Part shown: positions 1-13,900 of the stretch, piece by piece
Numbering within the stretch: position 1 is the first letter of the stretch
Layout: each line of letters starts with the position of its first letter
Source: Salminus brasiliensis
Lineage: Eukaryota; Chordata; Actinopteri; Characiformes; Bryconidae
Reading direction: 5' to 3'
NCBI RefSeq assembly: GCF_030463535.1
Contig: NC_132899.1
Span: forward strand, 20,675,990-20,739,989
Length of the DNA: 64,000 nt
Position numbers and translations under genes: made by a program
Notes under the pieces: generated by a model
The model's input: the letters and a program-made list of their open reading frames with translations, nothing else
Databases searched by the model: none
Told to the model about the DNA's origin: nothing

Positions 1-2029
1 AAATAAAATACATTTGTGTAATCATAATAATATACAATAGAATATGAAAATAAATAATAATAACATGTATATTTTTATATTTATTAGGTTTATTTGTTTG
101 TTTTTTTGAAGAAGCCAATGCCTACGCAAAGTAACACTTTCGGCCTGCAGACGGGCCATAGGCTGTTCACGTGATTAATTCACATATGTTGCCATAGAAG
201 GATTTCATATAAAAACAAATGCCTTCATCAGTTGGGCACTAAATCTAGCAAATGACCCTAATGACCAAAACTGTGACTTAAACTGCTGTAAACTACAGTG
301 GTGAACTAGTCACTGAGATAAAGATATCTGTCTTTGTACTGTGAGAATGTCCTCTCCTGGCTTTGTGGAGTGCTACCAGGGACAGATTGCTGACCAGGTC
401 AATAGGCCCTGTGCCCATGGGCCTCAGACTGCCAGAGGCCTCAGGGGGCCTCAGACCACCAGGTACAAGGTGGTTCAAATACGTAGGGCAATGCACTGCA
501 GCTGTGGAAAAATACATGAATGAGCAGCCACTGTCACGCAAAAACTTGTATCTCCGAAATGGCAACTATACAGGAGAAGGAAAAAACCTTCTTAACTCTG
601 GTAGTCAATGTCAATTTTGACACATAGTGAAGAACAACAAAGAGTCAAACTGTCAGAAAGGGGAAAAAAGGCAAAGATAGAGATACAAGGTTTTTGTGTG
701 ACTGTCAGGCACCTCATGTTAGGTCTTATTATTGTTATTATTAACTCGGGGGACATTGTTACTGCCATTCACATGGGTTCAAAGATCCTGAAGACTAGGA
801 GCTTCTCAATCCCAAGATCCCTGCCTGAGTGGAACTGAAGTTTTGAACCTGACGAGCCCGATCACATTACAAGCATTACAACTGGTTCCTCTCTTCCAGA
901 AAAAAACATCTGAGCTGTTCGTTCACTGTATGAAGCGAATCCCACCACACACCTTTCTCATGTTTGAGGAGCCGGACAGGGAATTCATTAACCTGCTCTG
1001 TTTTTGAACAGCGCCCACTATATGCTGTGAGCCATACTGTGTGTAACATGCTTTGCCCTCTATTGCTTGATTATCTGTTAATCCCAGTTGTCCTGAAGGC
1101 CCACCGGTTTCTGGAAGACGGCAGTATTGCTGAAACATGAGAAATTGTCAATGCAATTTAACTCAATCAGAAGGCGTTGAAAGTGTTAGTAAGGAGTTTG
1201 TCCTTTCTTTGCTACAGTAATAGCCTCTAATCTACCGGCAAGGCTTTACACTGGATGCTGGAACATTGCTGTAAACAATTTGATTCGTGAGGTCAGATAC
1301 AGATAATGATGAGTCTGGATCACAAACACCACACCTGATACTGAGTTATATTTCTCCTGTATATATATATATATATGACAGCTGGCTTTGGGTGTGGTAC
1401 CCTTAGGCTCTTGTGTGTGGCTACTACCCAGATGTTCTTCTATGGAGGTTACACAAGCAGTGTGACGGTCTAGATTCTATGAAACACATAGTATACGAAT
1501 CTTAACCCATCATTTCAAATCAAAGGGAAGCCAGTGCGTTTTTCAGCTTTTTTTTAGATGTCACCTCAGGAAGGAAGCTTAAGATTGTGGTGTTTGATAA
1601 GATTGGGCTGACTTTGCACTGATGCATCTGCACCCACCTTACTGAGGTTCTGATAGGGGAAGCTTTGTCTTTGGGCAGCATGTTAGCCTTGTGTCCTCAG
1701 TATATGCTGCACATTCTGATCACACTGCTCGCACTCGAAGCTGGGGTTACACAGTTAGACATGTATGCCCTCTAGAGGTCACATTTGCTCGACTGGCAGA
1801 AGCGGATGTATCTGAATAATGGGTTATATGTGTTCTAATCTGGGTTCTACCACTGCTGTGACCACTGCTGTCATAGCACATAGCACGTGTGGGCTGCAGG
1901 TCTGTCTACTGAGGAGCGAATTCTACTGCCTGAGTGGTTTATAGTCCCCTAGGCTCCATCAGTTGTAGTTTAGAGAACGTAGACTGGTTGGTTTTAATGT
2001 CCAGAATGTTGAACAGAGCTGTAGTTGAT
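1..2029. other. upstream intergenic, no gene seen
   Basis: AT-rich single-copy sequence with short non-convincing frames, two partial copies of the TTGTATCTCC repeat (531-720) and an (AT)n run at 1360-1376. Nothing here looks coding. Confidence 0.6.
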
Positions 2030-2340
2030 TGACACTATGTGCACGAAAGTATTGGGACAGCTGCTCATTCGTTGTGTCTTCTGAAATCAGGGGTATTAAA
2101 AAAGAGAGAGAGTTTATCCTGCTTTTGTTTGAGTAACTGCCTAGGGTAGACCTTCTACTAAATTTCTGAACATTGCTGTGAAGATTTGATGAGGTTAGGA
2201 TGTTGGTTAAAAAAATAATAATAATAAATAAAAAAAAAATATATATATATATATAAACATTTTTTTAATCAATAACCTGCTGTTGCTGGAATTATTCTTG
2301 TACTGTTTTATAGCTTTAAAGGGTTTATAAAAGTGCTATA

Positions 2341-2393
2341 ATAATAATAATAATAATAATAATAGTAGTAGTAGTAGTAGTAGTAGTAGTATT
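2341..2393 (+). repeat. (ATA)n(GTA)n compound microsatellite
   Basis: About eight ATA followed by about nine GTA units. A G-rich run (about 2515-2532) and (AT)n (2237-2256) are nearby. Confidence 0.9.
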
Positions 2394-2595
2394 ATGTGAG
2401 TGTGAGTGAATGGGTATGTGTGGCAATCTGCGATGGACTGTTAAGAATGATCCATGACCTAAATAATATCTCATCAGCAGTGGTGCTGTGGTCAGAAACT
2501 GACCAGTGATGAATGGGGGGTGGGGGGGGGTGGTATGCTGTTAAATTCCGATGATGGACAGGCTCTAATCTGTAACAGGTACAAATAAGGTACGT

Positions 2596-3062
2596 TATAT
2601 GAACAAAAGTATTGGGACTCACAGTTCACAGTTTCTTCTAAAATCAAGGCTATTAAAAATAGTATCCTGTTTTTAGATTTTGGAGCATTGCTGTGAGGAG
2701 TTGATTGCATTCAGGCACAGGAGCATTCCGGAGCTCAGGATTTTGGATGATCCCCACCCACCTCATCCTTGACTCCACCACTCTTCCCTGACTCCACTAC
2801 TCAACCCTAGCACCATCATTCCAAGGAACACAGTTCCACTGCTCCGCGGCTCAATGAGCTTTATACCTCTCTGGCCCACCCCTGGCATTAGACATGCTGC
2901 CTGTAGGTTCATGTTTTTCTGAGTCCTATTCTTTTGGCAGTGCTTCTCAACAGGGACTAGACAAGTTGTGTGTGAGCAATGAGTGCTTAAAGTAACCTTA
3001 AAGTAGCTGAATTCATTCAGTAGAAGGGGTGTCCACAAACATTTAGACATTTCGTGTGGAAG
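2596..3062. mobile_element. MITE, near full length, with second partial copy at 2030-2210
   Basis: Starts ATGAACAAAAGTATTGGGAC and ends GTCCACAAACATTTAGACAT, imperfect inverted ends. The interior (GAACACAGTTCCACTGCTCC, GCAGTGCTTCTCAACAGGGA) is the common fish non-autonomous element of this type. A 5' fragment of the same family occurs at 2037-2205 in the same orientation. The 130-codon minus-strand frame inside it is not a gene. Confidence 0.75.
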
Positions 3063-4289
3063 CACAAGCCAGACGTTTCTGACACAGTGCAGGGAGCCGG
3101 TCAAGTTGGTGTGTGAATGGTCATGAGGTGACCAGAGGGGGGCGCACTTTTCCAACAGAGCAGCTTTATGTACTATGATTTATTAGCTGGTAAAAAGTTG
3201 CAATTTCCATTCTAGCATGATGCCATGAGGAAAATACCAGACATTTAGATACTGGGAGTCTCGTTCAGTCCTCAAAACACGGTCTCAGACATGGTTCAGT
3301 TATTTCAATTTTCAGCAGAGAAACTATTAGAAATGCACTAATATTCATATTGTTTTAATTAGCCATCCTGTTGTCCGCTAAAATGACTGGGTAACGTCTC
3401 TTAAAGAAAGCTACTACTGCTCTGATGATTGCTGATACATGGTCAATGTAGGATATGGGGTATAGGGCGGCGGGGGGAGTTAGGACGAATCCAAGGGCCC
3501 GTGACTCACAGGAGCCTTAAAATGTATTATTATTATTTTTAAATATATATTTTTTATTTTGCATATTATTATTTATTTTGTATTTAAATAATAATCAATT
3601 TAACTCTCCTATAATTTTTTTTAAAACGTTAAACGTCAAAACGTAGGATATGCTACCAACTCAGTCAGGATTATGAGGCAGGAAGGCACCCAGTCACTCA
3701 GTCGGGGTTCAGTACTCTGTTGAATTGGGCGAAAATGCTAATGGCTAATGCCAACACAGCTACCCGCTCATGTCCCGCAGCGAGCTGCCCATACACTGAC
3801 AATGTCAGGACGTATTGCTGCCTTCGTGGCTCGGTTACAGAGACCTTCATGACTACACTGCCTTTGTGAGACAGGCAGCAGGGCATCAGATCAGCTAGCT
3901 AAGCTAAGCTAAGCTAGATACCTCCAGTCGCAGTTTAAATGCCTGGGGTGTAAACAAAGGCAGGTGCCCCTGACTCTAATTGTAGCCACTTTACGTAGTA
4001 ATGCATGTGGGGGCTGCGGGGACGTTTTCCTCACACGAAAGCTACATATCTATTAATTACATTTTGCAAAAATGATTTTTTATAAGGCTTCTTCAGTGTT
4101 ATGTGTTTAGTTATATTACATATATTTTGTTATTGTTAAAATTTAGACCAAGTACCCGTATGTTGAACACGTTAAAAAGGACACGGGTTTTATGGGTTGT
4201 CCTCATTTTCTCACACGGATGTAGTTTCGTAGCTTTCGTACAGTTTATTTATATGTAATATGTCTTTATTTTTATATTCTGACTCATAA
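3063..4289. other. upstream flank of rasip1, no gene seen
   Basis: Holds a G-rich CCAGAGGGGGGCGCAC string (3132-3147, weak CTCF resemblance), an AT-rich patch (3530-3625) and a short (AGCTA)n run at 3894-3917. The rest is unremarkable and may include distal promoter. Confidence 0.5.
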
Positions 4290-4948
4290 AGTTGCTTTTT
4301 CCTTGTTTTGGAGAGAAATAAAGGAGATTTCGGTCCTAAATATCTCTAAATGGACAGAACAGAAAAAGCCTCTCCAAAGCTGACGTGAGTGAAGAGAGTT
4401 TCGCAGATAGACCCTCCCTTTAGCTTCAGCATCCCCCCACCCCCCGACACACACACACACACACACACACTCACAGTCCAGGGCTGTCAGAGAAGCGAGC
4501 CGGGTCACAGGAGAAGTTTAGCCGAAGTTGAATTCAGCTTTTCTAGCGAAACATCAGAAACTCTGTGCTCTCGTTCTTCGGACAGAAAGAAGCGTCCCGG
4601 GGAGCATGACCCTGCCCTGCGCTCTTTCTGGGTGAAACCGAACCCGCCGAGGCTCTCCTCCCTCAGGTCATGACTGCTCTCTGGAGTCGACTCATACAGA
4701 CGAACGCAGACGCCGTGGCTCTTTTCTGCAGGATGTTGACCATTAAAGGACACTGGTCATTCTGAAAGACCTGCTCGGTTCAGCCTGGCCGGCTCTACAG
4801 GGCCTAACAGTGAAGTTATGATATCAAGTGAGGGGGTTTTAATGCCATCCCGCAGTCACCCTCCATCACCTGCGGGCATCTCCCTCCACGCAGCAGCCCA
4901 GAGGTCGTTCTCCAAGGCCCGGAGGAAGCAGAGCAATGGGTCTGTGCA
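4290..4948 (+). CDS. rasip1: rasip1-like first coding exon with 5'UTR/promoter area
   Basis: The ATG at 4818 opens MISSEGVLMPSRSHPPSPAG and is followed by a basic stretch (KARRKQ). An in-frame TGA lies upstream, so this is the first usable ATG of the frame. The donor gtaagt at 4949 leaves phase 2, which is completed by the first base of exon 2. The coding part is 4818-4948. The upstream 500 bp is richer in CG dinucleotides than the flanks and has a (CA)n run near 4446-4470, consistent with a promoter and 5'UTR. No TATA box is obvious and the transcription start is not determined. The short N-terminus is low-complexity and has no recognised domain. Confidence 0.72.
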
Positions 4949-7900
4949 GTAAGTGATCTGTTCTGCTTCACTGAACAAGTGGTTGAGTTTTACTGCTGTG
5001 CAGAGTTTCTACACGTGTGACATGTTTTATGTGCTCTACAGCATCGTCTCTCAGACAGCAGTGTTGATGGCCTTTACTCCATTAGTGAGGAGATAAGGAA
5101 TCTAATCAATTTAATTAAATGAAGAACTTTTCTAGTGCAGGACTTTTCCTTCTCTCCTCTTCTCTTCTCTTCTCTTCTCTCCTCTTCTCTTCTCCTTCTC
5201 GTCTCTCCTCTTCTATTCTCTTCTCCTCTTCTCTCCTCTTCTCTTCTCTTCTCCCCTCTCCTCTTCTCTTCTCCTTCTTCTCCCCTCTCCTCTTCTCTTC
5301 TTCTTCTTCTCGTCTCTTCTTCTCTTCTCTTCTCTTCTTCTTCTTCTCGTCTCTTCTTCTCTTCTCTTCTCTTCCCTTCTTCTCGTCTCTCCTCTTCTCC
5401 TCTTCTCTTCTCCCCTCTCCTCTTCTCTTCTCCTTCTTCTCGTCTCTTCTTCTCTTCTCTTCTCTTCTCCTTCTTCTCGTCTCTCCTCTTCTCGTCTCTT
5501 CTCTTCTCCTTCTTCTCGTCTCTTCTTCTCTTCTCTTCCCTTCTTCTCGTCTCTCCTCTTCTCTTCTCCTTCTTCTCGTCTCTTCTCTTCTCTTCTCGTC
5601 TCTTCTTCTCTTCTCTTCCCTTCTTCTCGTCTCTCCTCTTCTCTTCTCCTTCTTCTCGTCTCTTCTTCTCTTCTCTTCCCTTCTTCTCGTCTCTCCTCTT
5701 CTCTTCTCTTCTCCTTCTTCTCTTCCCTTCTTCTCGTCTCTCCTCTTCTCTTCTCGTCTCTTCTTCTCTCCTCTTCTCTTCTCCTTCTTCTCGTCTCTTC
5801 TTCTCTTCTCTTCCCTTCTTCTCGTCTCTTCTCTTCTCTTCTCCTTCTTCTCTTCTCTTCTTCTCGTCTCTTCTCTTCTTCTTCTCGTCTCTTCTTCTCT
5901 TCTCTTCTCCTTCTTCTCTTCCCTTCTTCTCGTCTCTCCTCTTCTCTTCTCCTTCTTCTCTTCCCTTCTTCTCGTCTCTTCTCTTCTCGTCTCTTCTTCT
6001 CTTCTCTTCTCTTCTTGTCTCTTCTTCTCTTCTCTTCCCTTCTTCTCGTCTCTCCTCTTCTCTTCTCTTCTCCTTCTTCTCGTCTCTTCTTCTCTTCTCT
6101 TCCCTTCTTCTCGTCTCTCCTCTTCTCTTTTCCTCTCCTTCTCTTCCCTTCTTCTCGTCTCTCCTCTTCTCTTCTCGTCTCTTCTTCTCTCCTCTTCTCT
6201 TCTCCTTCTTCTCGTCTCTTCTTCTCTTCTCTTCCCTTCTTCTCGTCTCTCCTCTTCTCTTCTCTTCTCCTTCTTCTCTTCTCTTCTTCTCGTCTCTCCT
6301 CTTCTCTTCTCTTCTTCTTCTTCTCGTCTCTTCTTCTCTTCTCTTCTCTTCTTCTCGTCTCTCCTTCTCTTCTCTTCTCTTCTCTTCTCTTCTCTTCTCT
6401 TCTCTTCTCGTCTCTCCTTCTCTTCTCTTCTTCTCTTCTCTTCTCTTCTCGTCTCTCCTTCTCTTCTCTTCCCTTCTTCTCGTCTCTTCCCTTCTTCTCA
6501 TCTCTTCTCTTCTCTCATCTTCTCTTCTCTTCTTCTTCTTCTCTTCTATTCTCTTCTCTCCCCTTCTCTTCTTCTTCTCGTCTCTCCTCCTTCTCTTCTC
6601 TTCTCCTCTTCCATTCCTTCTCCTCTTCTCTTCTCTTCTCTTCTCTTCTCATCTCTCCTCTTCTCTTCTCTTCTCTTCTCCCCTCTCCTCTTCTCTTCTC
6701 GTCTCGGTCTTGGTCTCTTCTCTTCTCTTTTCTTCTCGTCTTCTTCTCTTCTCATCTCTCCTCTTCTCTTCTCTTCTCTTTTCTTCTCTTCTCAGTTCAT
6801 CTCTTATCTTTCTGTTTTTCTTTTGTCTTTTCCATTCTTCTCTTGTCTTCTCGTCTCATCTCTTCTCTCTTCTTCTGTTTTTGTCTTTGTTCTGTCTTTG
6901 TCTTGTTCTTCTCTTCTTTGTCCTTCTCGTCTCATCTTTTTTTTTAATTTCTTCTCATCTCTTCTCCTTTCCTCTCCTTTCCCTTCTCATGTTCTTATCT
7001 CACTGTTTCACATTTGTCCGATTTTAATTGGATGGTGGACCTTGCTTGACATGATCTTGACTAGGTAAGCCTTTTGGAATGGAAAGAGTTATATATTAAT
7101 TACTGGAAGGAAACATGCAGAGTGCGGCTCATATATGGTGCTGATGCAGGTCTTAAGGCCAAACAGAGAGACCCTTGTGGTTCTTAACTAAGCAGATTAC
7201 AGGCTCAGTGGTAATCTACAGACTGTTCTTTGATTTGCTCAGGGGTAGATTGGTGCAAGGTACAGAGTTTGTGCATTTTCAGATTTGCCTCAGCTGCCTC
7301 AGCTACCAGCAGGACCTAGGCTGCTGCTGTTCAGCTCATCAGAAGGACATTGCTGGAGTTGGGGGGTCAACAAGAGACATGATGCAGTTCTGAGCTGCCA
7401 CTGGCAGATGTGGTTCTGTACGTTTGTGCTACCAGTACTGTTCCATCACGCCTGCCCTCTTTTGCCCAGGTCCAGTTCATCCAGTGGCACGGCCAGGTCG
7501 GCGGAGAGCGTGGGCATCAGACAGCCGGCCAAGAGCAAGATCCGCCGGCATCAGCACCGCTTGTCCTCTGTTTTCAACCGTGGCATGCTCAGGGCCCGCG
7601 GAGAGATGGCCTCAGCGGGGGAAGAGCCTGCAGTGACCGACGACCCCTCCGAACTATCCAACCACGTCACGGCACCTGGCATTCTGAAGATTTTTGGTAA
7701 CGAGATCTGTGAAGGTGCCAACTATAAAAGTGTCCTGGCCACAACCCATTCCAGTGCCAAAGAGCTGGTCAAAGAGGCTCTAGAGAGGTGAGGGCAGCTT
7801 TGGTATGAACTCTATGGTGATACACGTCACCACCTTTGGAATGTGGGTGTTTTACTAAATCTAATTTACACAACTTTTAGATTTATCTTTAAGACATTGT

Positions 7901-10900
7901 TGGCATCAGAAGTTTGCTTTTTAAGTTGTTAGCACTGGGGCTATGAGGCTAATGTAGCTAACAAGTAATAGAAGCTTTTAGCCACTTAGGTGCTTTCTGG
8001 CAGCTTTTATAGAGCTCTATGAGAATGGACAAATGTACATTGTGTAGGTGATCTGTAATCCTACATTACTTACATTAGTGTTAAAGAATCATTATGCAAG
8101 AATTGGTATTTCTTGCTCTTGGCCTCATCCTACAGTTCCGGTAGTGTATTTTGTGTTTTGAGCCACCACTAAAGGAATCGCTGTACACATGCATTTCTGG
8201 ACAAGCTGGACAAGAGATACAGAGACATCACTGAAGCTAAATATGAGTCGGTCGTGCAGAATTGCTCTGTTCTCAAGAACATTGTCATGTCCGCTGCAGC
8301 AAAGTTACATGGCAGTGGCAGTAGTAGTGCAGTAGTAGCATTACAAGCCCAGAGTGGTCAGTGTGATTTTGAAGCTGTTATTTGAAGGTAAAAATGCCAC
8401 ACAATTCCCATGTAATTCTACTGGATGAGCAGAGGCTGGAAAATAGAAATATCAATTAAGACTAACTACACAGGATGGCCTGTTGAAATATATGGGGATG
8501 CTCTAAATAGTTTTAGTGGAATTAGCAAGCACTCACCAGCACTTTGATTATCTATCCCTCTCTGAACCTGCTTTGTTTACCTGTGTATGTAGGTAATAAC
8601 TAGTCCTTGGCAGGAAGAAGCTTATAAAACATCCTAAAGTCCTACCTGTCATTGTGTCATGTACCCACACCAGCAGATGGCTGTGAATACTGAAACTCCC
8701 CCTTGTCCTCCTATTACATATAGGGCAGAACAGGACTAGAACAAAGACGTTATCCTGTGCGACTGCAGGCTTGTTACTTTGATTGTTCGGAATATTTATT
8801 AATTCATTACTTAGTAACTAATGTGAATTATTCAGAAACTACAACTAGTTTGTATGTATTCATGAGGGTCAGGAGTGAGTATAATAGGGTAGACCCTACC
8901 AGACAATCTCAGACATCCCTTATCATATTAGCTTATCATATTAGTTTTGAAAGCACAGTATTAGTACATTAGAGAAAGAGGGCTGTGGATTATCGTCTCT
9001 ACGAGATTCACATCACTGTAAAGTTCATAGCTGTTGAAAGTGAATGAGCATTACTAGTAATGACGGCGTGTAGCTAAATACTGTTAAAAGATTTCAGATG
9101 TAAAAAAAAGAAAGAAAAAAGCATGAAACAGGCCGTGTGTGTGTGTGTGTGTGTGTGTGTGAGTAGACGTCTGTTAAAGCTACAGTGGTGAATGTCTCAT
9201 TTGCTTTGGGGATGTGGGAAACTGTAGCTGCAGTGAATTCCTTGGTGAATGCAAACCGCTAAGATGCTGACTCTGATCTTTCAGAAACTGGATTTCGTTC
9301 AGTTTTCAAATATTTCACAACCAGACGTATTTGATGTGTGTGTGCGGGTCTGTTTTTTTTCTATTTACTTTCTATTACTGCATATGAAAACAGTAAATCT
9401 GACAGAAGTATAAAGCAATATACAGAAACCTAACCTGAAACGTATTTTTCTGAAATGTATTATTTTTTATGACTTGTATGTTATGTATTTAAAAGAGTAC
9501 AGAAGGGAAGTGTGGATCCACACAGAGTTTAAAAGTGCCATAGAATGTCAATTTACTGAACTGTTAAATTGCCTGAGAATGAAAACAGCTGATTTTACTT
9601 TTACAGTGGGCTTTTTGTTTTTAAAAAAACCTTAGCTCTGTTGTTATTGGCTGGTTTATGGCACTGCAACAGCTCACAGAAGCCACATAGTGTAGCATAG
9701 TATAGCATAGCATAGCTTTGTTTATCATTGTAGATATTCTTAGTTATTATTCCAGACTCATACCGGATTGTGTTGCCGTCCTCTCTGTGTTCTCTCGGCA
9801 CAATGTGCGGTTAGCTAGCCGAAGAGATTTTTGCAAGAGAGCGGAAGCTAAAAGCAGGTTTGCCAGGAATATTGCCTAGCATAGATACCTGTTCACTTCC
9901 TCAGTGGCACAGGAAAAGCCACAGTCATGAGCCCTGTGCATGTAGCAGCCTGTATGTGAATAACTAGCAGAGTCTGGTGGTAATATTCATGCTTGTCTCA
10001 GAAAACTGTCTGAAAGTGTCAGAAACACCATATTCTCCTGCAGCGGACGTTGTGTTTGACTACATCGCAGCTTTAGGTGTTGAAAGGCTTGCACTTGGAC
10101 TGGATGTATGTACATTTTAGCTGTGTAAATATGTGTAAACAGCTTGGCGCTTTTGTAATTGGCTATTTTACAGCTCTGTTTTTGCTGGATTTTCTTTCCA
10201 GTGAGGACACAACAGTGTTTGAGGTTTACGGTTTGTCCTCAATTTGCTTGGATCAGATTCAGCTGCTGACAGTTCGATTCTTCTACTGACCATTACTTTC
10301 AGTTGTTCAGTTCAGTACTTTAATTGTAGAATGGCTAAGAGTGTTTATTGTGTTTTCACAGATACTCTCTGAGCAAGGCTGAGGCTGATGCCTACGTGCT
10401 GTGTGATGTCATCGGCCGCATCAGCGAGCAGGAGTGGAGGACAGAGTGTGTGCGGGTCGTTGGGGACAACGAGCGGCCGCTCCTCCTGCAGTCACTCTGG
10501 AAGCCCAGAGAAGGCTACGCCAGGCGCTTTGAGATCCAGCGCCGAGCCACTGTGGAAGAGAAGTGCTCCAGAGACAAAGATACAGTGACCGCAGGTACGG
10601 CGCAACTTCATTTAACTACTGTGAATCCTCCTCAACTAAAGTCACCACGGTCAGATGTGTGTATGTATATACCTCTGTTTCCTGGCAAGCAACTACTTGG
10701 CCCACTTTTAATCTGTGCTTACTTATTTATTTTTCTTAGCTGTCCCAGTTGAGCTTGCTTCCTGCACGCAGTCCATTTCACATTCTTAATGACCTTGGCT
10801 CATGCACAAGATGCCACTTTTCACTTTGGGACCATCTCAACATCAACAGCAGAAGATCTCAACATCAACATACACTGCCCATCTAACACATGGGGACAGT

Positions 10901-13900
10901 TTGCTGTCTTTTGAACTTTGTGTTGCAGTTCATTTCAGCAGCAATAGCTTTGAATAGGAATTGCTGGTCCACAGACATTCCTCTACAACATCAAGAAGAT
11001 CCAACCCTTTCTCTCTTGGAAAGCCTCCCAGGTCTCTTATTATCTCAATGCTTGCCTACCGCAACTCCCTCCTGGCAGGTCTTCTTATGTTCCAGGCCCT
11101 TGCAACTGATCCAGAATACAGCAGCACGACTTGTCTTCCAAGTTTATTCATGTCACTGAATGTCGCTGCTTCATTCCCTTCATATCAGATGAAGCCCAAA
11201 ACCCTGACGCTGGTCTACAAAACAAAAAACAGACAAGCACCATATTTAGAGCTCTCTGAGCCTTAAGTATGGTCCATCTTGACCCCCCACCCTTCTAGAT
11301 ACATGGAAGACCAGCATCAAGACTCTTTCCCTCTGGTAGTGGAATAAACTTTTCCTTGTTGTCCAAACAGCGAGTGACAGTGAGTTCCCCACTGTCTTCA
11401 AGTGCTGGCTGAGGAGCCATCAGTTTGAGAAGCACCTACATCTTTAAGTTCCTGGATTGCATTAATGTAATGTCTTATTTTTGTATTGTGTATCTTTCTA
11501 TCTGACCTTTTGTTGCCCCAAAGGTGGTTTAAATAGCTGAGATGCCCAGTTATTAGGTTAATGCATATGCCAGTTTGATGACACTTAAGGAACTGGTCAC
11601 TGGTTTCTGTCATGACTGACTTCTTAGCATCTATTCTAACTTCCCCTTTGTGCCCCTGTGTTCCCCAGGGATCAATGCTCAGGCCCGTAAGCTGCAGAAG
11701 ACACGCTCGCGGGGCAGGTCCATGGCGCTGGTCGGAGGCGTGTTGGAAAGTGGTCTCTGGAGGAGCCGCAGTGAAGCGGACCTAAGGGCCGACAGCCAAG
11801 GCCAGCACGGGTCCTCCCCTGAGCCCCAGAATGGCCTTAAGAACCAATCACAGGGGGAGAAATCAGGCCCCCACAAAGCACTGCACTGTCCAGTCGGCGA
11901 AAAAAAGGAGACAGAGAGCAATGATGACAACTCCACACAGTATTCCATTCACCCACCCCTGCACTTCCCCTACTTCCTGCTACTGCAGGGCTTCAGTTAC
12001 ACACAGGTAGTACAGATCACCCCCCTGAAAACACACACACTCACACACACAGGCACACTTCCCTCTGCTTTTCTCTCCCCTGCCCTGTCCAATATTGCTA
12101 CTGTTTTTGTGGAATTCCTAGAATGTTTTTTGGGGGTTTTAGGGCAGCAAGCTTGCAGATTTAGGTGCCTCCCTCAATCCCTTTATCAGTGTGCACTATA
12201 AAAAGTGCTTTGTTGGATTTGCTTGATTGAAATGTGGAGTTAAATCTAGTCCTGGGTTATTTTTCTCTATTTTGAATACTATGTAGTAAAAGACTATGCT
12301 CAGTCCCCGTCTGGCGAAACTGATCCTAAGACAATTCAGGGTTTTCACATATCCTGCTCACTCTAAAGCCATTCTGTTTGTTAAAGCCATTGCCATTGCA
12401 GCTCTTTCTTTCTCTCTCATCCTTGTGCCAACTTAAAATCTTAGTTTCACACAAAAATATTTTGAGTAGTGCCAAGTATAAAAGTAAATGATGTACTGTA
12501 CAATAGAGTTTGCTAGCATAAAACAGCATTAGCCATTTTAGCACAAATTTTCAACCCTGTCACATTCACTCTCATTTAGTTTTCAAATGTGACGGGGTTG
12601 GATGGCTGTTGTATCTGTAAATGAGTGTCACTTTCTGGTCTTCACAAAGTGCACCCAGTTCTGGGTGACTTGGCGAGATGAATCTGACGAGTGGGAATCT
12701 TTCTATTGTCTTGCAGTTGGCAATGCTGAAGTATCATTTGAATCATTTACATTAAATACGTTGAATTTTCATTCCGCCATCTGTTTTCCACTAAACCTGA
12801 CTGAAAAATGCATGTCCATAGCGCTGATGTTTCTTTAATGGTTCTGCTTCTGGTATTTTAGCAAATGCTAATCAAACGGGGTGCGTGCTTCTCTTGCCTC
12901 ACAGAGCGTTTGACCCTCTAGCTTTGGGTCACCACAGCCGATGTGACGTCAGTGTGCCATGGAACAAAGCTTTATTCCATAACACCTCAATCCCAATTGG
13001 AAAAGAACACAGAGACATGCTGAGTGCCAGGCAGAGGGGAAAATCCCCTGAAAAAACAGCCATGTGTGCAAAAATCAGCTGGATATAAACACAGCACAGG
13101 AAGTAGTGTGTCGAATGCGAGGTGTCCAGAGGGTGGACACACTTCCTGACAGATTAGCTTTACCCGTTGAGTGACCAGCACCACACAATAAAAAGACTGT
13201 AATATAGGACGAGTATGTACTGAACTGTGGAAGTACTTATCAGTTTGCTAACAGCACATCATGCTAAGGGGACACTCCATGAAAGGACAGCAACACTATG
13301 CGGCAAGAATCACAGTGTTTCTGTTACAGATGTTATTAATATCCAGGTTCTGCATGGTTTACCGTTCCGTAAACTAGACATGTCCTGATCAGGTTATTTT
13401 GTCCCCGGATCTGATTCGAGTCTCTTAATGCTGAGCATCAGCCGATATCGATCCGATCTTTTTGTTTGTATAAATAATACAGCCACACAGTTAAGATAAG
13501 ATGTGTTGCTGATTATAAAATCCTCTTCAGTGCTGGTTTAAAAACACAGAAAGACGTGAGGTATTATGCTATGTTATGTAAAACAGTTTCACGCTGCACA
13601 CTGTAAACTCTTTTATAGTGCTGCTGGCTAGGCAATAATGTCTGTTAATTGCACCTTGAGGACAGGAGCTCTGAACACCGAGGTTAAAAGAAAGTGTTAA
13701 AAATTGGAACTGGATTGGGATTAAATAGTCAATACCCAATGCGATAAAATATACCGGGATTGGGACACCCCTACCGTAAACCATCCTATAAAAGCAGACC
13801 TATATAATACTGTGGAATATTTTATGCATGTTTTAATCTTAGGCAAAATAACAGGGTGTGTTAAACAATATATATGAGCATTTTCATCCTAACCAAAATC

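Noticed and set aside
3132-3147. CTCF site upstream of rasip1
   Set aside because: The core has at least two mismatches at constrained positions and sits just outside a MITE. It is noted but not called.
2763-3155. 130-codon minus-strand frame
   Set aside because: It lies mostly within a common fish MITE and runs across its end, with no protein similarity recognised.
4389-4673. 94-codon plus frame upstream of rasip1
   Set aside because: It lies in the probable 5'UTR and includes a translated (CA)n. It ends in a stop before the ATG at 4818.
5074-7068. Open frames of 310-649 codons on both strands rich in Ser/Leu/Phe or Arg/Glu/Lys
   Set aside because: They result from the TTCTC satellite lacking stop codons in several frames at once. 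Composition is purely repeat-driven, with no domain and no splice support.
7410-7700. 96- and 70-codon alternative frames over rasip1 exon 2
   Set aside because: Only the frame joined through CA|G to exon 1 gives the RA domain, so the others are shadows.
11679-11948. 89-codon minus-strand frame opposite rasip1 exon 4
   Set aside because: It is antisense to a coding exon that fits the family by frame and homology, so it is a shadow frame.
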